Shown here piece after piece: positions 16,156-24,662 of a stretch of 33,145 nucleotides of DNA. A model generated the notes under the pieces. That model made no database searches. It was given only the letters and a program-made list of their open reading frames with translations, and was not told the origin of the DNA. Source of the DNA: Salinisphaera shabanensis E1L3A (GTDB lineage Bacteria > Pseudomonadota > Gammaproteobacteria > Nevskiales > Salinisphaeraceae); contig NZ_AFNV02000034.1 in the NCBI RefSeq assembly GCF_000215955.2, forward strand, positions 1 through 33,145. Direction: 5' to 3'. A program made the position numbers and the translations under genes. The number at the start of each line of letters is the position of its first letter. Positions within the stretch are counted from its first letter, which is position 1.

Positions 16156-16632
16156 CTAGGACGCCATGACCTCGAGCACTTCGCCGCGGACCTGATGAGC
16201 CCGCCCACGAAACAGCACGACGGTTTCGTCGTGCTGGTTGCGAACGGTGACGTCGTAAACCCCGGTTCGGCCCGAGCGCGAACGCTGCTCGGCTTCGGCG
16301 ACGAGTACGTCGCCGGCAAACGCCGGGCGCAGGTAGTCGACATTGCAAGCCGCGCCCACCGTGTTCTGATTGCCGCTGTTACAGGCAAAGGCAAACGCAC
16401 TGTCGGCGAGCGAAAAGATCAGCCCGCCGTGGCAGGTCTTGTGGCCGTTGACCATGTCGTCGCGTACCGGCATGGACACACGGGCATAGCCCGGCGCCAT
16501 GGCGTCGATATGCATGCCGAGCATGCGCGAGGCCTCGTCGCGGGCGAACATCGCCTCGCCGACGCGCTCGGCCAGCGCCTGGGCGTCCGTATCCACGGGC
16601 GCGACCGATGCGCCGTTCTGGCTGGATTGCAT
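16156..16632 (-). CDS. paaI: Hydroxyphenylacetyl-CoA thioesterase
   Basis: This 158-aa hotdog-fold thioesterase has the family core NGHKTCHGGLIFSLADSAFA, with the HGG and ADSAF elements of the PaaI active site. It hydrolyses dead-end aryl-CoA esters and so relieves CoA sequestration in the paa pathway. The start at 16632 follows AAGGAGA with good spacing; the open frame upstream overlaps paaG and is not similar to PaaI. It lies 88 bases after paaG. Confidence 0.94.
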   Translation of the reverse strand: MQSSQNGASVAPVDTDAQALAERVGEAMFARDEASRMLGMHIDAMAPGYARVSMPVRDDMVNGHKTCHGGLIFSLADSAFAFACNSGNQNTVGAACNVDYLRPAFAGDVLVAEAEQRSRSGRTGVYDVTVRNQHDETVVLFRGRAHQVRGEVLEVMAS

Positions 16633-16720
16633 TGCCTTGTCTCCTTTCCGAAAGAGCCTGTTCGGGGCGGCGCGCTGCTTTTTTTGATGTTCGTTGCAGC
16701 GTCGCCGGTGTTTTCGTTCT

Positions 16721-17512
16721 TCAGCGGCCTTTGAATTCGGGCGTGCGTTTTTCGCTGAACGCAGCCACGCCTTCGGCATAGTCGGCACTGCGGCCGAGCT
16801 CGCCCATGGCATCGCGTTCGGCATCCAGCTGCGCATCGAGATTGTTGTTGGCGCCGGCGTACATCAGTTCTTTCGTTCGGGCCAGGCCCCGGGTCGGCGC
16901 TTTCGACAGATGCTCGACGAGCTTGTCGATTTCGGCCTCGAAGGCGTCGTCGTCGACACAGCGCCAGATCAGGCCCCAGTCGGCCGCGGTCGGCGCATCG
17001 ATGGGTTCGCCGAGCATGGCAATGCCCATGGCTCGGGCCATGCCGATCCGGCGGGCCAGAAAATAGGTGCCGCCGGTATCCGGAATCAGACCGAGCTTGC
17101 AGAAGCTCTCGATGAACCTGGCCGAACGCCGGGCCACGACCAGATCGCAGGCCAACGCGAGATTCGCACCCGCGCCCGCGGCCACGCCGTTGACGCCACA
17201 GACCACCGGCAGCGGCAACGCACGCAGGCGCCGCACCAGCGGTGCGTAATAGGTTTCGACCGAATAGGCCAGATCGGGCGCTTCGCCGGCGGTCGATACC
17301 GCGCGATCGCCGAGATCCTGGCCGGCACAAAAGCCCTTGCCAGCACCGGTGAGCAGCAGCACGCGCACCGAGTCGTCGGCTTCGACCGTGTCGAGCGCTT
17401 CGGCGAGCGCTTCGTGCATGGCCACATTGAAGCTGTTGAGCTTGTTCGGGCGGTTGAGCGTGATTCGGGCAATGCCGGAATCGATGCTCAGGATGATGGA
17501 ATCGTCTGCCAT
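16721..17512 (-). CDS. paaG: 1,2-epoxyphenylacetyl-CoA isomerase
   Basis: This 263-aa crotonase-fold protein contains GKGFCAGQDLGDR, NGVAAGAGANLALACD (oxyanion hole) and LIPDTGGTYFLAR with the catalytic Asp. FCAGQDL is typical of PaaG and not of the hydratase PaaF. It converts ring-1,2-epoxyphenylacetyl-CoA to the oxepin. The ribosome-binding site GGAG overlaps the paaZ stop codon (TAAGGAG) and the gap is 10 bases, so translation is likely coupled. No paaF partner lies in the window. Confidence 0.94.
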   Translation of the reverse strand: MADDSIILSIDSGIARITLNRPNKLNSFNVAMHEALAEALDTVEADDSVRVLLLTGAGKGFCAGQDLGDRAVSTAGEAPDLAYSVETYYAPLVRRLRALPLPVVCGVNGVAAGAGANLALACDLVVARRSARFIESFCKLGLIPDTGGTYFLARRIGMARAMGIAMLGEPIDAPTAADWGLIWRCVDDDAFEAEIDKLVEHLSKAPTRGLARTKELMYAGANNNLDAQLDAERDAMGELGRSADYAEGVAAFSEKRTPEFKGR

Positions 17513-17522
17513 GAGAATCTCC

Positions 17523-19583
17523 TTAAGCGGCGGCCGTTTCTTCGGCCTCCGGCGTCCAGTCGGTGGTGGCGACCATGGTCAGCACGTCGTACTGGGCCAC
17601 GACTTCGTCGTTCTGATTGGTCACGGTGGCGTCCCAGCGCACTTCGCCGTATTCGGTGTTCTCGCGCTTGGTCTTGTGTTTGCAGGTGAGTGCCACCCTG
17701 AGCGCATCCCCCGGATAGGCCGGCGTCATGAAACGCAGGTTGTCGACACCGTAGTTGGCCAGCACCGGGCCCGGATTGGGCTCGACGAACAGGCCGGCTG
17801 CCAGCGACACGATGTAGTAACCGTGGGCCACGCGCCCGTCGAAGAACGGGTTCGCCTTGGCGGCGTCCTCGTCCATATGGGCATAGAAGGTATCGCCGGT
17901 GAAATTGGCGAAATGCTCGATATCCTCGAGGGTGACCTCGCGGGCATCGGTGAGAATCGCGTCGCCGATTTCGAGTTCGTCGAAATGCTTCTGGAACGGG
18001 TGGCGATCGGTTTGTACGCGCTTGCCGCCCGGCAGCCAGTGGTCGATCACATCCGCCAGCATGTCGGGCGAGCCCTGCAGGGCACTGCGCTGCATGTAAT
18101 GAAACACGGCACGCATGCCGCCCAGCTCTTCGCCGCCGCCGGCACGCCCCGGCCCGCCGTGTACCAGCATGGGCATGGGCGAGCCGTGGCCGGTGGATTC
18201 CTTGGCACAGTCGCGATCGAGCACGAGCAGACGGCCATGGAACGGCGCACAGCCCAGCGTCATCGCCTGGGCGAAGCCGGCGTCGTAGGTCACGATCGAG
18301 CCGACCAGGCTGCCGCCCCCCAGACGGGCAAGCGCCACGGCCTCTTCGGTGGTTTCGTAAGGCATGACGGTCGCGACCGGGCCAAAGGCCTCGATCGTAT
18401 GAATCGCCGTATGCTCGAACGGCGCATCGGCCGAGAGCACGACCGGCGCGACGAATGCGCCCTTGTCGGCATCGGCATCGACCACCTCGCAGCGCGCCGG
18501 ATCGCCGTAGACGATCTTGGCGCCCTCGGCCAGATCGGCAATGCGGGCGCGCACTTCCTCGACCTGATCGCGGCTGGCGAGCGCACCCATGGTCACGCCT
18601 TCGGCCTCCGGGTTGCCGACCACTACCTTGTCGAGCTTTTCCGAGAGTGCATCGATGAACGCCTGCTGGTGATCACGGGCCACGAGCACGCGCCGGATGG
18701 CCGTACATTTCTGGCCGGCCTTGACCGTCATCTCGCGCATGACTTCTTTTACGGCCAGCTTGAATTCGGGCGTGTCCGGACCGGCGTCGGGGCCGAGCGC
18801 GAGGAAGTTGAGCGAATCGGCTTCCATGGAGAAGCGGGTCGCGTTCTCGACGATCGCCGGATGCTGCTTCAATTTGCGACCGGTCGCCGCCGAACCGGTG
18901 AAGGTGACCACATCCTGGCAGGTCACATGGTCGAGCAGATCGCCTACGCCGCCGCTGATCAGCTGCAGAGCGCCTTCTTCGATCAGCCCGGAATCGACGA
19001 TGGCGCGCACCACGTCTTCAGTGACATAGGCCGTCTGCGTTGCCGGTTTGACGATGGCCGGCAGGCCGGCCAGGTAGTTGGCCGCGAATTTTTCCAGCAT
19101 GCCCCACACGGGGAAGTTGAATGCATTGATATGCACGGCCACGCCTTCCAGCGAGGTATGGATATGCTGGCCGATGAAGCTGCCGTGGCGCGACATGGGT
19201 TCGGGATTGCCGTCGAGCGCGAACGTGGCGTTGGGCAGCTCGCGCCGGCCCTTGCTGGCATAGGTGAACAGCGTGCCGATACCGCCGTCGATATCCACCC
19301 AGGAATCGGTACGCGTGGCGCCGGTCGCAGTGGAGAGCTTGTAGAAGCGCTCCTTGTCGGCCATCAGCGTCTGCGCGAGCGCCTTGAGCTGCAGCGCGCG
19401 CTGATGAAACGTCAATGCGCGCAGCTTCGGGCCGACCTGGGTCCGGGCATAGTCGAGCATGGCGGCGAAATCGATGCCGTCGCTGGATACGCGGGCAACG
19501 GGTTCGCCGGTCACCGCGTTCAATACCGTCTTGCCGCCTTCGCCGGTGACCCACTGGCCCTGCACATAGCTGCTGGATTGCAT
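17523..19583 (-). CDS. paaZ: Oxepin-CoA hydrolase / 3-oxo-5,6-dehydrosuberyl-CoA semialdehyde dehydrogenase
   Basis: This 686-aa bifunctional ring-cleavage enzyme is close to the 681 aa of E. coli PaaZ. The N-terminal ALDH domain has FTGS (228-231), Glu254 in MEADSLN and nucleophile Cys293 in GQKCTAIRR. The C-terminal MaoC-type hotdog hydratase has FTGDTFYAHMDED (Asp564 corresponds to the E. coli catalytic Asp) and GRVAHGYYIVS. Both active sites look intact, so it should both hydrolyse the oxepin and oxidise the reactive aldehyde. A 135-base gap separates it from the upstream PaaA-like gene, more than elsewhere in the operon, and contains two CCTGAATAT copies. Confidence 0.96.
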   Translation of the reverse strand: MQSSSYVQGQWVTGEGGKTVLNAVTGEPVARVSSDGIDFAAMLDYARTQVGPKLRALTFHQRALQLKALAQTLMADKERFYKLSTATGATRTDSWVDIDGGIGTLFTYASKGRRELPNATFALDGNPEPMSRHGSFIGQHIHTSLEGVAVHINAFNFPVWGMLEKFAANYLAGLPAIVKPATQTAYVTEDVVRAIVDSGLIEEGALQLISGGVGDLLDHVTCQDVVTFTGSAATGRKLKQHPAIVENATRFSMEADSLNFLALGPDAGPDTPEFKLAVKEVMREMTVKAGQKCTAIRRVLVARDHQQAFIDALSEKLDKVVVGNPEAEGVTMGALASRDQVEEVRARIADLAEGAKIVYGDPARCEVVDADADKGAFVAPVVLSADAPFEHTAIHTIEAFGPVATVMPYETTEEAVALARLGGGSLVGSIVTYDAGFAQAMTLGCAPFHGRLLVLDRDCAKESTGHGSPMPMLVHGGPGRAGGGEELGGMRAVFHYMQRSALQGSPDMLADVIDHWLPGGKRVQTDRHPFQKHFDELEIGDAILTDAREVTLEDIEHFANFTGDTFYAHMDEDAAKANPFFDGRVAHGYYIVSLAAGLFVEPNPGPVLANYGVDNLRFMTPAYPGDALRVALTCKHKTKRENTEYGEVRWDATVTNQNDEVVAQYDVLTMVATTDWTPEAEETAAA

Positions 19584-19718
19584 TACACGCTCCTGATTCT
19601 TGTCGTCGGTGTCTTGACACCCTGAATATTCGGCTCGGCCGATCGACCTCGTCTTCAGCGCGGGTGCGCGCCTGAATATCGAGCCCGGCGCCGAGTGCGG
19701 ACTGCTTTTGCGTTGTTG

Positions 19719-20489
19719 TCAGGCCAGCTGCAGACGCGACAAATGGGTGCGCGCCCGGTTCTGCCAGGCGGCGCGCAGTTCTTCGTTGGTTGTATGTCGC
19801 AGCCCCATCCGGGCCAGCCGTGTAAAGCGCTCCGACTGGGCGCTACCAAAGGTTTCTGCGACCCGTGGATACCAGTACGCCACGCAGGCTTTGGCCTCCT
19901 CTCGGCCCGCTTTGTTGGCAACGATGCGATCAAGACCCTCGAAGCCCAGCTCCATGTGGCGTTGCTCGCGCGGCAGCACCGCGCGTACGACATCGGCGAA
20001 CGGCGCGTATGAGCACTCGCGCAGTTCTTCGAGCTGCACCACGGTCGCCAGGCCCATGAGCACGTTCATGACAACGGCATCGGTCCAGTTTTCCAGCGGA
20101 TAGTGAAAGACCGACAGCCGCATGTCCCCGCCCTGGCGCGCCGGGTCGATATCGGCATCGCGGCTGGCGCGCGCCGACCAGTTGTGGGCTTTGTTGTAGA
20201 GCGCCTTGTCGGTACCGAAATCGCTCATGAGGTCGAGCACGCGCTCGGCGTGGTCGGCTTTTTCCAGCACGATCCGGCTGGCTGCGATGCGTTCCTTGAT
20301 ACCGGGGGCCCAGTTGATCGAATCGGCAAACCCGGCCGAGCCGGCCAGCTCGCTGTCCACGAAGGAGGACATCAGCCGGAGCAGCTCGCCGCGATAGCGT
20401 GGCGGCGGGTTGTCCGGCGAGGTCAGCTTGCCGCCGCGGGCCAGATAATCCTCGATCGGCATGGTCTGATCGAACGGTTCACTCGTCAT
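19719..20489 (-). CDS. Degenerate PaaA paralogue (PaaA/PaaC family, ferritin-like)
   Basis: This 256-aa protein can be aligned by eye with the PaaA encoded in this same window. SEL and the following NW match SEIV and NW, Glu47 to His80 spans 33 residues as in PaaA, and FHYPLENWTD matches [10 protein letters not shown]. The second ExxH is kept (Glu175, His178). The first ExxH glutamate is replaced by Lys77, the aspartate ligand by Gly146, and the nearby conserved lysine by Ile73. An intact di-iron site is therefore unlikely. Its ATG overlaps the end of paaE by 11 bases, which implies translational coupling with the epoxidase genes. It is probably a structural or accessory subunit of the epoxidase or a separate assembly; I know no characterised equivalent. 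Confidence 0.75.
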   Translation of the reverse strand: MTSEPFDQTMPIEDYLARGGKLTSPDNPPPRYRGELLRLMSSFVDSELAGSAGFADSINWAPGIKERIAASRIVLEKADHAERVLDLMSDFGTDKALYNKAHNWSARASRDADIDPARQGGDMRLSVFHYPLENWTDAVVMNVLMGLATVVQLEELRECSYAPFADVVRAVLPREQRHMELGFEGLDRIVANKAGREEAKACVAYWYPRVAETFGSAQSERFTRLARMGLRHTTNEELRAAWQNRARTHLSRLQLA

Positions 20490-21554
20490 AGCTGAGTACC
20501 ACCGTGTCGGTGACCGGCACGCTCTGGCAGGTCAGCACATAGCCGGCCTTGACTTCATAGTCCTCGAGCGCCTGGTTGTTCAGCATCTCGACTTCGCCTT
20601 CGAGCACCTTGGCCCGGCAGGTCGAACATACGCCGGCCTTGCAGGATACGGGGCGTCCATGGCGCTGGCGAGCGCACCGTCGAGCACCGCGGTGCCGTCA
20701 TTGGGCATTTCGATCGTACGCGTGGTGCCATCGAGCGTGACCGAGACCGTGCAGGTCGCCCCGGCCCGTGCGTCCTGGCGAGAAATGGCCGGTTTCTTGG
20801 CCCGGCCCGGCTGCGAGGAGGCGAACAGCTCGAACTTGATTCGATCGTCGCTCAGACCGTGCTGCTTGAGCGAATCGGCGATCGTGAGCATCATCGGTTC
20901 GGGGCCACAGATGAACGCGGTATCCACCGAGTTGGCGTCGATCCAGTACTTGAAGAGCTGCTCCATCTTCTCGGCGTCGATCCGGCCCGAGAACAGATCG
21001 ATGTCCTGGCCTTCGCTGGTGAGCACGTGGATGACCGAAAAGCGCCCGAGATGCAGGTTCTTGAGGTCTTCGAGCTCCTCGCGAAACATGATCGACGTCA
21101 TCTGGCGGTTGGCGTAGAGCAGCGTGAACTGGGATTTGGGCTCACGCGCGAGCACGGTCTTGATGATCGACAACAGCGGTGTGATGCCCGAGCCGCCAGC
21201 GAACCCGAGATAGTGTTTTTCGGCGGTCGGTTCAAGCGGCGTATGGAACTTGCCCATCGGCGGCATCGCTTCGATGACGTCGCCGCGGCTGAGCTGTTCG
21301 TTGGCCCAGGTCGAGAACGCGCCGCCATCGACACGCTTGATGCCGACTTTCAGCACGCCCTCGTCGGTTCCGGCACAGATGGAATAGGAGCGGCGCAGTT
21401 CTTCGCCGTCGAAATCACGACGGAAGGTCAGATACTGGCCCTGGGTGAATTCGAAGGCCTCGGCGTTGTCCGCCGGCAGATTGAGCGTGACAACGACGGC
21501 ATCGCGCGTATCGCGGCGCACGTCGACAACTTCGAGAGGATGAAAGCGTGGCAT
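20479..21554 (-). CDS. paaE: Phenylacetyl-CoA epoxidase reductase subunit, interrupted by one -1 frameshift
   Basis: PaaE passes electrons from NADPH to the PaaA di-iron centre. The N-terminal FAD domain has ELRRSYSIC, and the NAD domain has GFAGGSGITPLLSIIK and CGPEPMM. A C-terminal plant-type 2Fe-2S ferredoxin domain follows. As given, the frame goes wrong after ASAMDAPY and ends at 20580. Adding one base near 20645-20648 restores YSCKAGVCSTCRAKVLEGE and a final TCQS, the four cluster cysteines, and gives 358 aa ending at 20479. E. coli PaaE has 356 aa. Without the correction the cluster domain is lost. Sequence error is the likelier cause. Confidence 0.9.
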
Positions 21555-21581
21555 GCAAAACTTTCCGTTAGGCTCTGGCGC

Positions 21582-22118
21582 TCAGAGGCACTTGAAATAG
21601 TCGAAGGGCTCCAGACAGTCCTTGCAGCGATACGACGCCTTGCAGGGGGTGGAACCAAACTGGCTGATCTTTTCGGTGTTCGTGGATTCGCAGCGCGGAC
21701 AGGCGATCGCCGGGCCTGTCACACCGGCCAGGCGCGACGCGCGACTGGCCAGCTGACCGCTCGCGGCGGTGCCATCGACCGGCGGGGCAATACCGAATGC
21801 GCGCAGCTTGTCGCGTGCCGAATCGGTAATCCAGTCGGTCGTCCAGGGCGGCGACAGCCGTCGTTCGACGCGCAATGCGTCGACGCCTTTCGAGCGCAGC
21901 TGTTCGACAATCATCTGGTTGATGACCAGGGTCGCCGGGCAGCCGGAGTACGTGGGTGTCACCGTGACCACCAGGGTGTCGTCCCGGTAGCCCACTTCGC
22001 GGACAATGCCGAGTTCGGTCACGGATACGACCGGGATTTCCGGGTCCGGCACGTCGGCAAGCCATTCCCAGACTTGCTGGGTTGTCGGCTGGGTGTTTAC
22101 GGCCTGTTGCTGTTTCAT
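21582..22118 (-). CDS. paaD: PaaD, Fe-S/MIP18-type maturation factor of the epoxidase
   Basis: This 178-aa protein has an N-terminal MIP18/DUF59 domain (WEWLADVPDPEIPVVSVTELG and PTYSGCPAT) and a C-terminal cysteine-rich zinc-ribbon-like tail (CPRCES, CKASYRCKDC, KCL). PaaD is required for the pathway and is thought to help mature the iron-sulfur or di-iron parts of the complex. It lies 18 bases after the corrected paaC stop and 27 before paaE. Confidence 0.93.
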   Translation of the reverse strand: MKQQQAVNTQPTTQQVWEWLADVPDPEIPVVSVTELGIVREVGYRDDTLVVTVTPTYSGCPATLVINQMIVEQLRSKGVDALRVERRLSPPWTTDWITDSARDKLRAFGIAPPVDGTAASGQLASRASRLAGVTGPAIACPRCESTNTEKISQFGSTPCKASYRCKDCLEPFDYFKCL

Positions 22119-22136
22119 ACGGCACCGCGCCAGCGG

Positions 22137-22987
22137 CTACCAGCTGGCGCCCGGATAGGCGCGCTGCAGAAACTGCATATCGGACAGGATGTAGCCCAGA
22201 TGCTCCGTGTGTTTGCCGGTCTTGCCGCCGGTATGCACGAAGCGTTATCGGGGACGTTCAGGGTCGCTTCGTCGAGCACATCCTCGACCCGCGCCAGCCA
22301 GGCCTCGCGCAACGTATCCGGCGACGGGGCAATACCCGCCTCCGCCATCGTGGCGTCGACGCCGTCGCTGACGAACATGTCGCCCGTGTAGGACCACAAT
22401 ATGTCCAACGCCTGCTGCATCCGATCATGGCTTTCCGGGGTGCCATCACCCAGACGCACCACCAGATCGGTGGAACGCTCAACGTGATACGAGACTTCCT
22501 TGAGCGCCTTGGCAGCGATCTCGGCGACGCGCGGGCTGGTCGATTCGGTCAGCCGCTGCAGCAGTTCGTAGTGGAAGGCGTCGAACAGGAACTGGCGCAT
22601 GGTGGTCACGCCCATATCGCCGTTGGGTACCTCCACGAGCAGCACGTTGCGAAACTTGAGGGCATCCCGCAGGAAGGCCAGCTGATCGGCCGACCGGCCC
22701 TCGTTTTCGACCTCGCCGGCCAGCCCCAACCACAGCTGGGTATGGCCGATGAGGTCGAGTGCGGTATTGGTCAGCGCAATATCCTCTTCCAGGGCCGGCC
22801 CATGGCCGCACCATTCAGAGAGCCGCTGACCCAGGATCAGCGTGGTATCGCCCATGCGGCACAGCCATTCGAAGAACGCCGGCCGGGTTTCGACGTTGGT
22901 GACGTGCGCATCGTGGGTCTGCTCGGCCGCGGCGATGTCAGCCAGCTTTGTGACGTCATCGGTGTTCATGTCGGACAGAGACGGCAT
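22137..22987 (-). CDS. paaC: Phenylacetyl-CoA epoxidase structural subunit, interrupted by one -1 frameshift
   Basis: PaaC is the non-catalytic ferritin-like partner of PaaA. Typical segments are LGQRLSEWCGHGP, DIALTNTALDLIGH and SYHVERSTDLVVRLGDGT. The given frame turns to unrelated sequence after NVPDNA and would end at 22115, inside paaD. Adding one base in the GAAG at about 22239-22242 restores a C-terminus reading VHTGGKTGKHTEHLGYIL and ending in ASW, with a stop at 22137 and 283 aa in total. The ATG overlaps the paaB stop (TAATG). The indel could be a real mutation, but the C-terminal reading frame beyond it is fully conserved. Confidence 0.9.
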
Positions 22988-23271
22988 TACATATTCCCCA
23001 CTTCGTCGGGAATGTTGTAGAACGTGGGATGCCGGTAGATCTTGTCTTCGGCGGGGTCGAACATCGGCCCCTTGTCGGACGGCGTGGACGCGGTGATCTC
23101 GGTCGAACGCGCGACCCAGATCGAAACCCCTTCCTTGCGCCGGGTATAGACATCGCGGGCGTTGTTGATTGCCATCTCGGCGTCGGGCGCATGCAGGCTA
23201 CCGACATGCCGGTGGTTGAGCCCGTGCTGCCCACGGATGAAGATTTCCCAGAGCGGCCATTCGTTCGCCAT
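22987..23271 (-). CDS. paaB: Phenylacetyl-CoA epoxidase subunit PaaB
   Basis: This 94-aa protein of typical PaaB length has the family opening WPLWEIFIRGQHGLNHRHVG and ALHAPDAE-like SLHAPDAEMAINNARDVYTRR. PaaB bridges PaaAC heterodimers in the epoxidase. It follows paaA by 38 bases, and its stop overlaps the paaC start by one base. Confidence 0.96.
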   Translation of the reverse strand: MANEWPLWEIFIRGQHGLNHRHVGSLHAPDAEMAINNARDVYTRRKEGVSIWVARSTEITASTPSDKGPMFDPAEDKIYRHPTFYNIPDEVGNM

Positions 23272-23309
23272 CGTTAGTTCCCGTGCTTCTGCGTTGATTC
23301 AATAACCGC

Positions 23310-24299
23310 TTATGCGGCGACCCGGCGCTTGGCCGCTTTCTCGGCGTAGGCCGCAAGGCCGTCGCGGAACCATTCACCGCCTTCCCAGGCCTTGATCCGG
23401 GCGCCCAGGCGCTCGCGATTGCAGGGGCCGTTGCCCTTGAGTACGGCCTTGAACTCTTCCCAATCCGGCTGGCTGAAGTCGTAGTTCCCGGTCTCCTCGT
23501 TCCAGACGAGGTCGTCATCGGGAATGGTCAGCCCGAGGTAATGCGCCTGCGGGACGGTCTCGTTGACGAAGCGCTGGCGCAGTTCGTCGTTGGTATTCAT
23601 CTTGATCTTCCAGGCCATGGACTGGTCGGAATGCACGCTGTCCTTGTCCGACGGGCCGAACATCATCAGCGCCGGATACCAGAACCGGTTCAACGCATCC
23701 TGGGCCATCTCTTTCTGCGCGGGCGTGCCGGAGACCATCGACATCATGATCGAGTAGCCCTGGCGCTGATGAAAACTCTCTTCCTTGCAGATGCGCACCA
23801 TGGCCCGCGCATACGGCCCGAAGGAGGTCCGCTGCAGGGGCACCTGGTTCATGATCGCCGCGCCGTCCACCAACCAGCCCACGGCACCCATGTCGGCCCA
23901 GGTCAGGGTCGGATAGTTGAAGATCGATGAATACTTCATTTCGCCCGAGTGCAGCTTGTTCATCAGCTCGTCGCGGCTGATGCCCAGCGTCTCGGCGGCG
24001 CAATACAGATACAGGCCATGGCCGGCCTCGTCCTGCACCTTCGCCAGCAGGATCGCCTTGCGCTCGAGCGTCGGCGCGCGCGTGACCCAGTTGCCTTCGG
24101 GGAGCTGGCCCACGATCTCGGAATGGGCATGCTGACCGATCTGGCGGATCAGCGTCTTGCGATACGCAGCCGGCATCCAGTCCTTGGGCTCGATCTTGAT
24201 GTTGCCGTCGATGCGCGCTTGGAACGCGGCCTCTTCCGGCGACAGCTCGTCGGCGTCACGAACCCCTTGGGTGCCGGTACTTACATTCTGTGCATACAT
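23310..24299 (-). CDS. paaA: Phenylacetyl-CoA epoxidase catalytic subunit
   Basis: This 329-aa di-iron oxygenase subunit epoxidises the ring of phenylacetyl-CoA. With the start at 24299 the ligands are Glu61, Glu91 and His94 (QDEAGHG), Asp145 (WLVDGAA), and Glu174 and His177 (EESFHQRQ). The spacings equal those of E. coli PaaA. I prefer the ATG at 24299 (MYAQNVSTG) with GGGAG 8 bases upstream, over a GTG three codons earlier. It is the first gene of the paa catabolic operon and is preceded by a dyad that is a likely PaaX operator. Confidence 0.96.
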   Translation of the reverse strand: MYAQNVSTGTQGVRDADELSPEEAAFQARIDGNIKIEPKDWMPAAYRKTLIRQIGQHAHSEIVGQLPEGNWVTRAPTLERKAILLAKVQDEAGHGLYLYCAAETLGISRDELMNKLHSGEMKYSSIFNYPTLTWADMGAVGWLVDGAAIMNQVPLQRTSFGPYARAMVRICKEESFHQRQGYSIMMSMVSGTPAQKEMAQDALNRFWYPALMMFGPSDKDSVHSDQSMAWKIKMNTNDELRQRFVNETVPQAHYLGLTIPDDDLVWNEETGNYDFSQPDWEEFKAVLKGNGPCNRERLGARIKAWEGGEWFRDGLAAYAEKAAKRRVAA

Positions 24300-24384
24300 G
24301 ATTCGCACTCCCGCCTGGAAAAGGCTGTCTTGGCGTTGTAATGCCGGCTCGTGCCGACACCGGCGCCGCGGATGCAGCGCTCGT

Positions 24385-24427
24385 TTTGATACAGATCAAG
24401 TTACATGATCGTACGTTTTGTATCAAA
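24385..24427. promoter_or_regulatory. Probable PaaX operator upstream of paaA
   Basis: Perfect 9-base arms TTTGATACA (24385-24393) and TGTATCAAA (24419-24427). The core is TGATAC-N27-GTATCA, the same geometry as the TGATTC-N27-GAATCA dyad I recall for E. coli PaaX. It lies 86-128 bases before the paaA start. The rest of the 24300-24662 gap is AT-richer than its surroundings and holds no gene I can see. Confidence 0.75.
24398..24426 (-). promoter_or_regulatory. Candidate paaA promoter inside the PaaX dyad
   Basis: On the minus strand TTGATA (24426-24421), 17 bases, then TAACTT (24403-24398). The -35 falls on one arm of the dyad and the -10 between the arms, so a bound repressor would block polymerase. 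The -10 match is weak. Confidence 0.35.
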
Positions 24428-24662
24428 TAAATATCGCGCGCATTCGATTTCGGCGACCCAGTGCGCAACTGGCTGATTACACAAATATAATCCTGAAATC
24501 TGTTGGCTAAAAGGAATTAATCGAGGGGATCGACGACGCAAATAAAAGCCGCTGACAACGTGAGAAACGGCATTGCTGCATTGCAGCGCGATACAGGCGA
24601 ACTCTTTGAGAACGCCAAATGTATCGGGTTATTGCATCCGGCGACCCGGGCCGCCGATGCGC

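Noticed and set aside
17337-19625. A 762-codon open frame on the plus strand opposite paaZ and paaG
   Set aside because: It is a GC-rich shadow of real genes: histidine- and glycine-heavy, with no recognisable domain, and it overlaps proteins with clear catalytic motifs.
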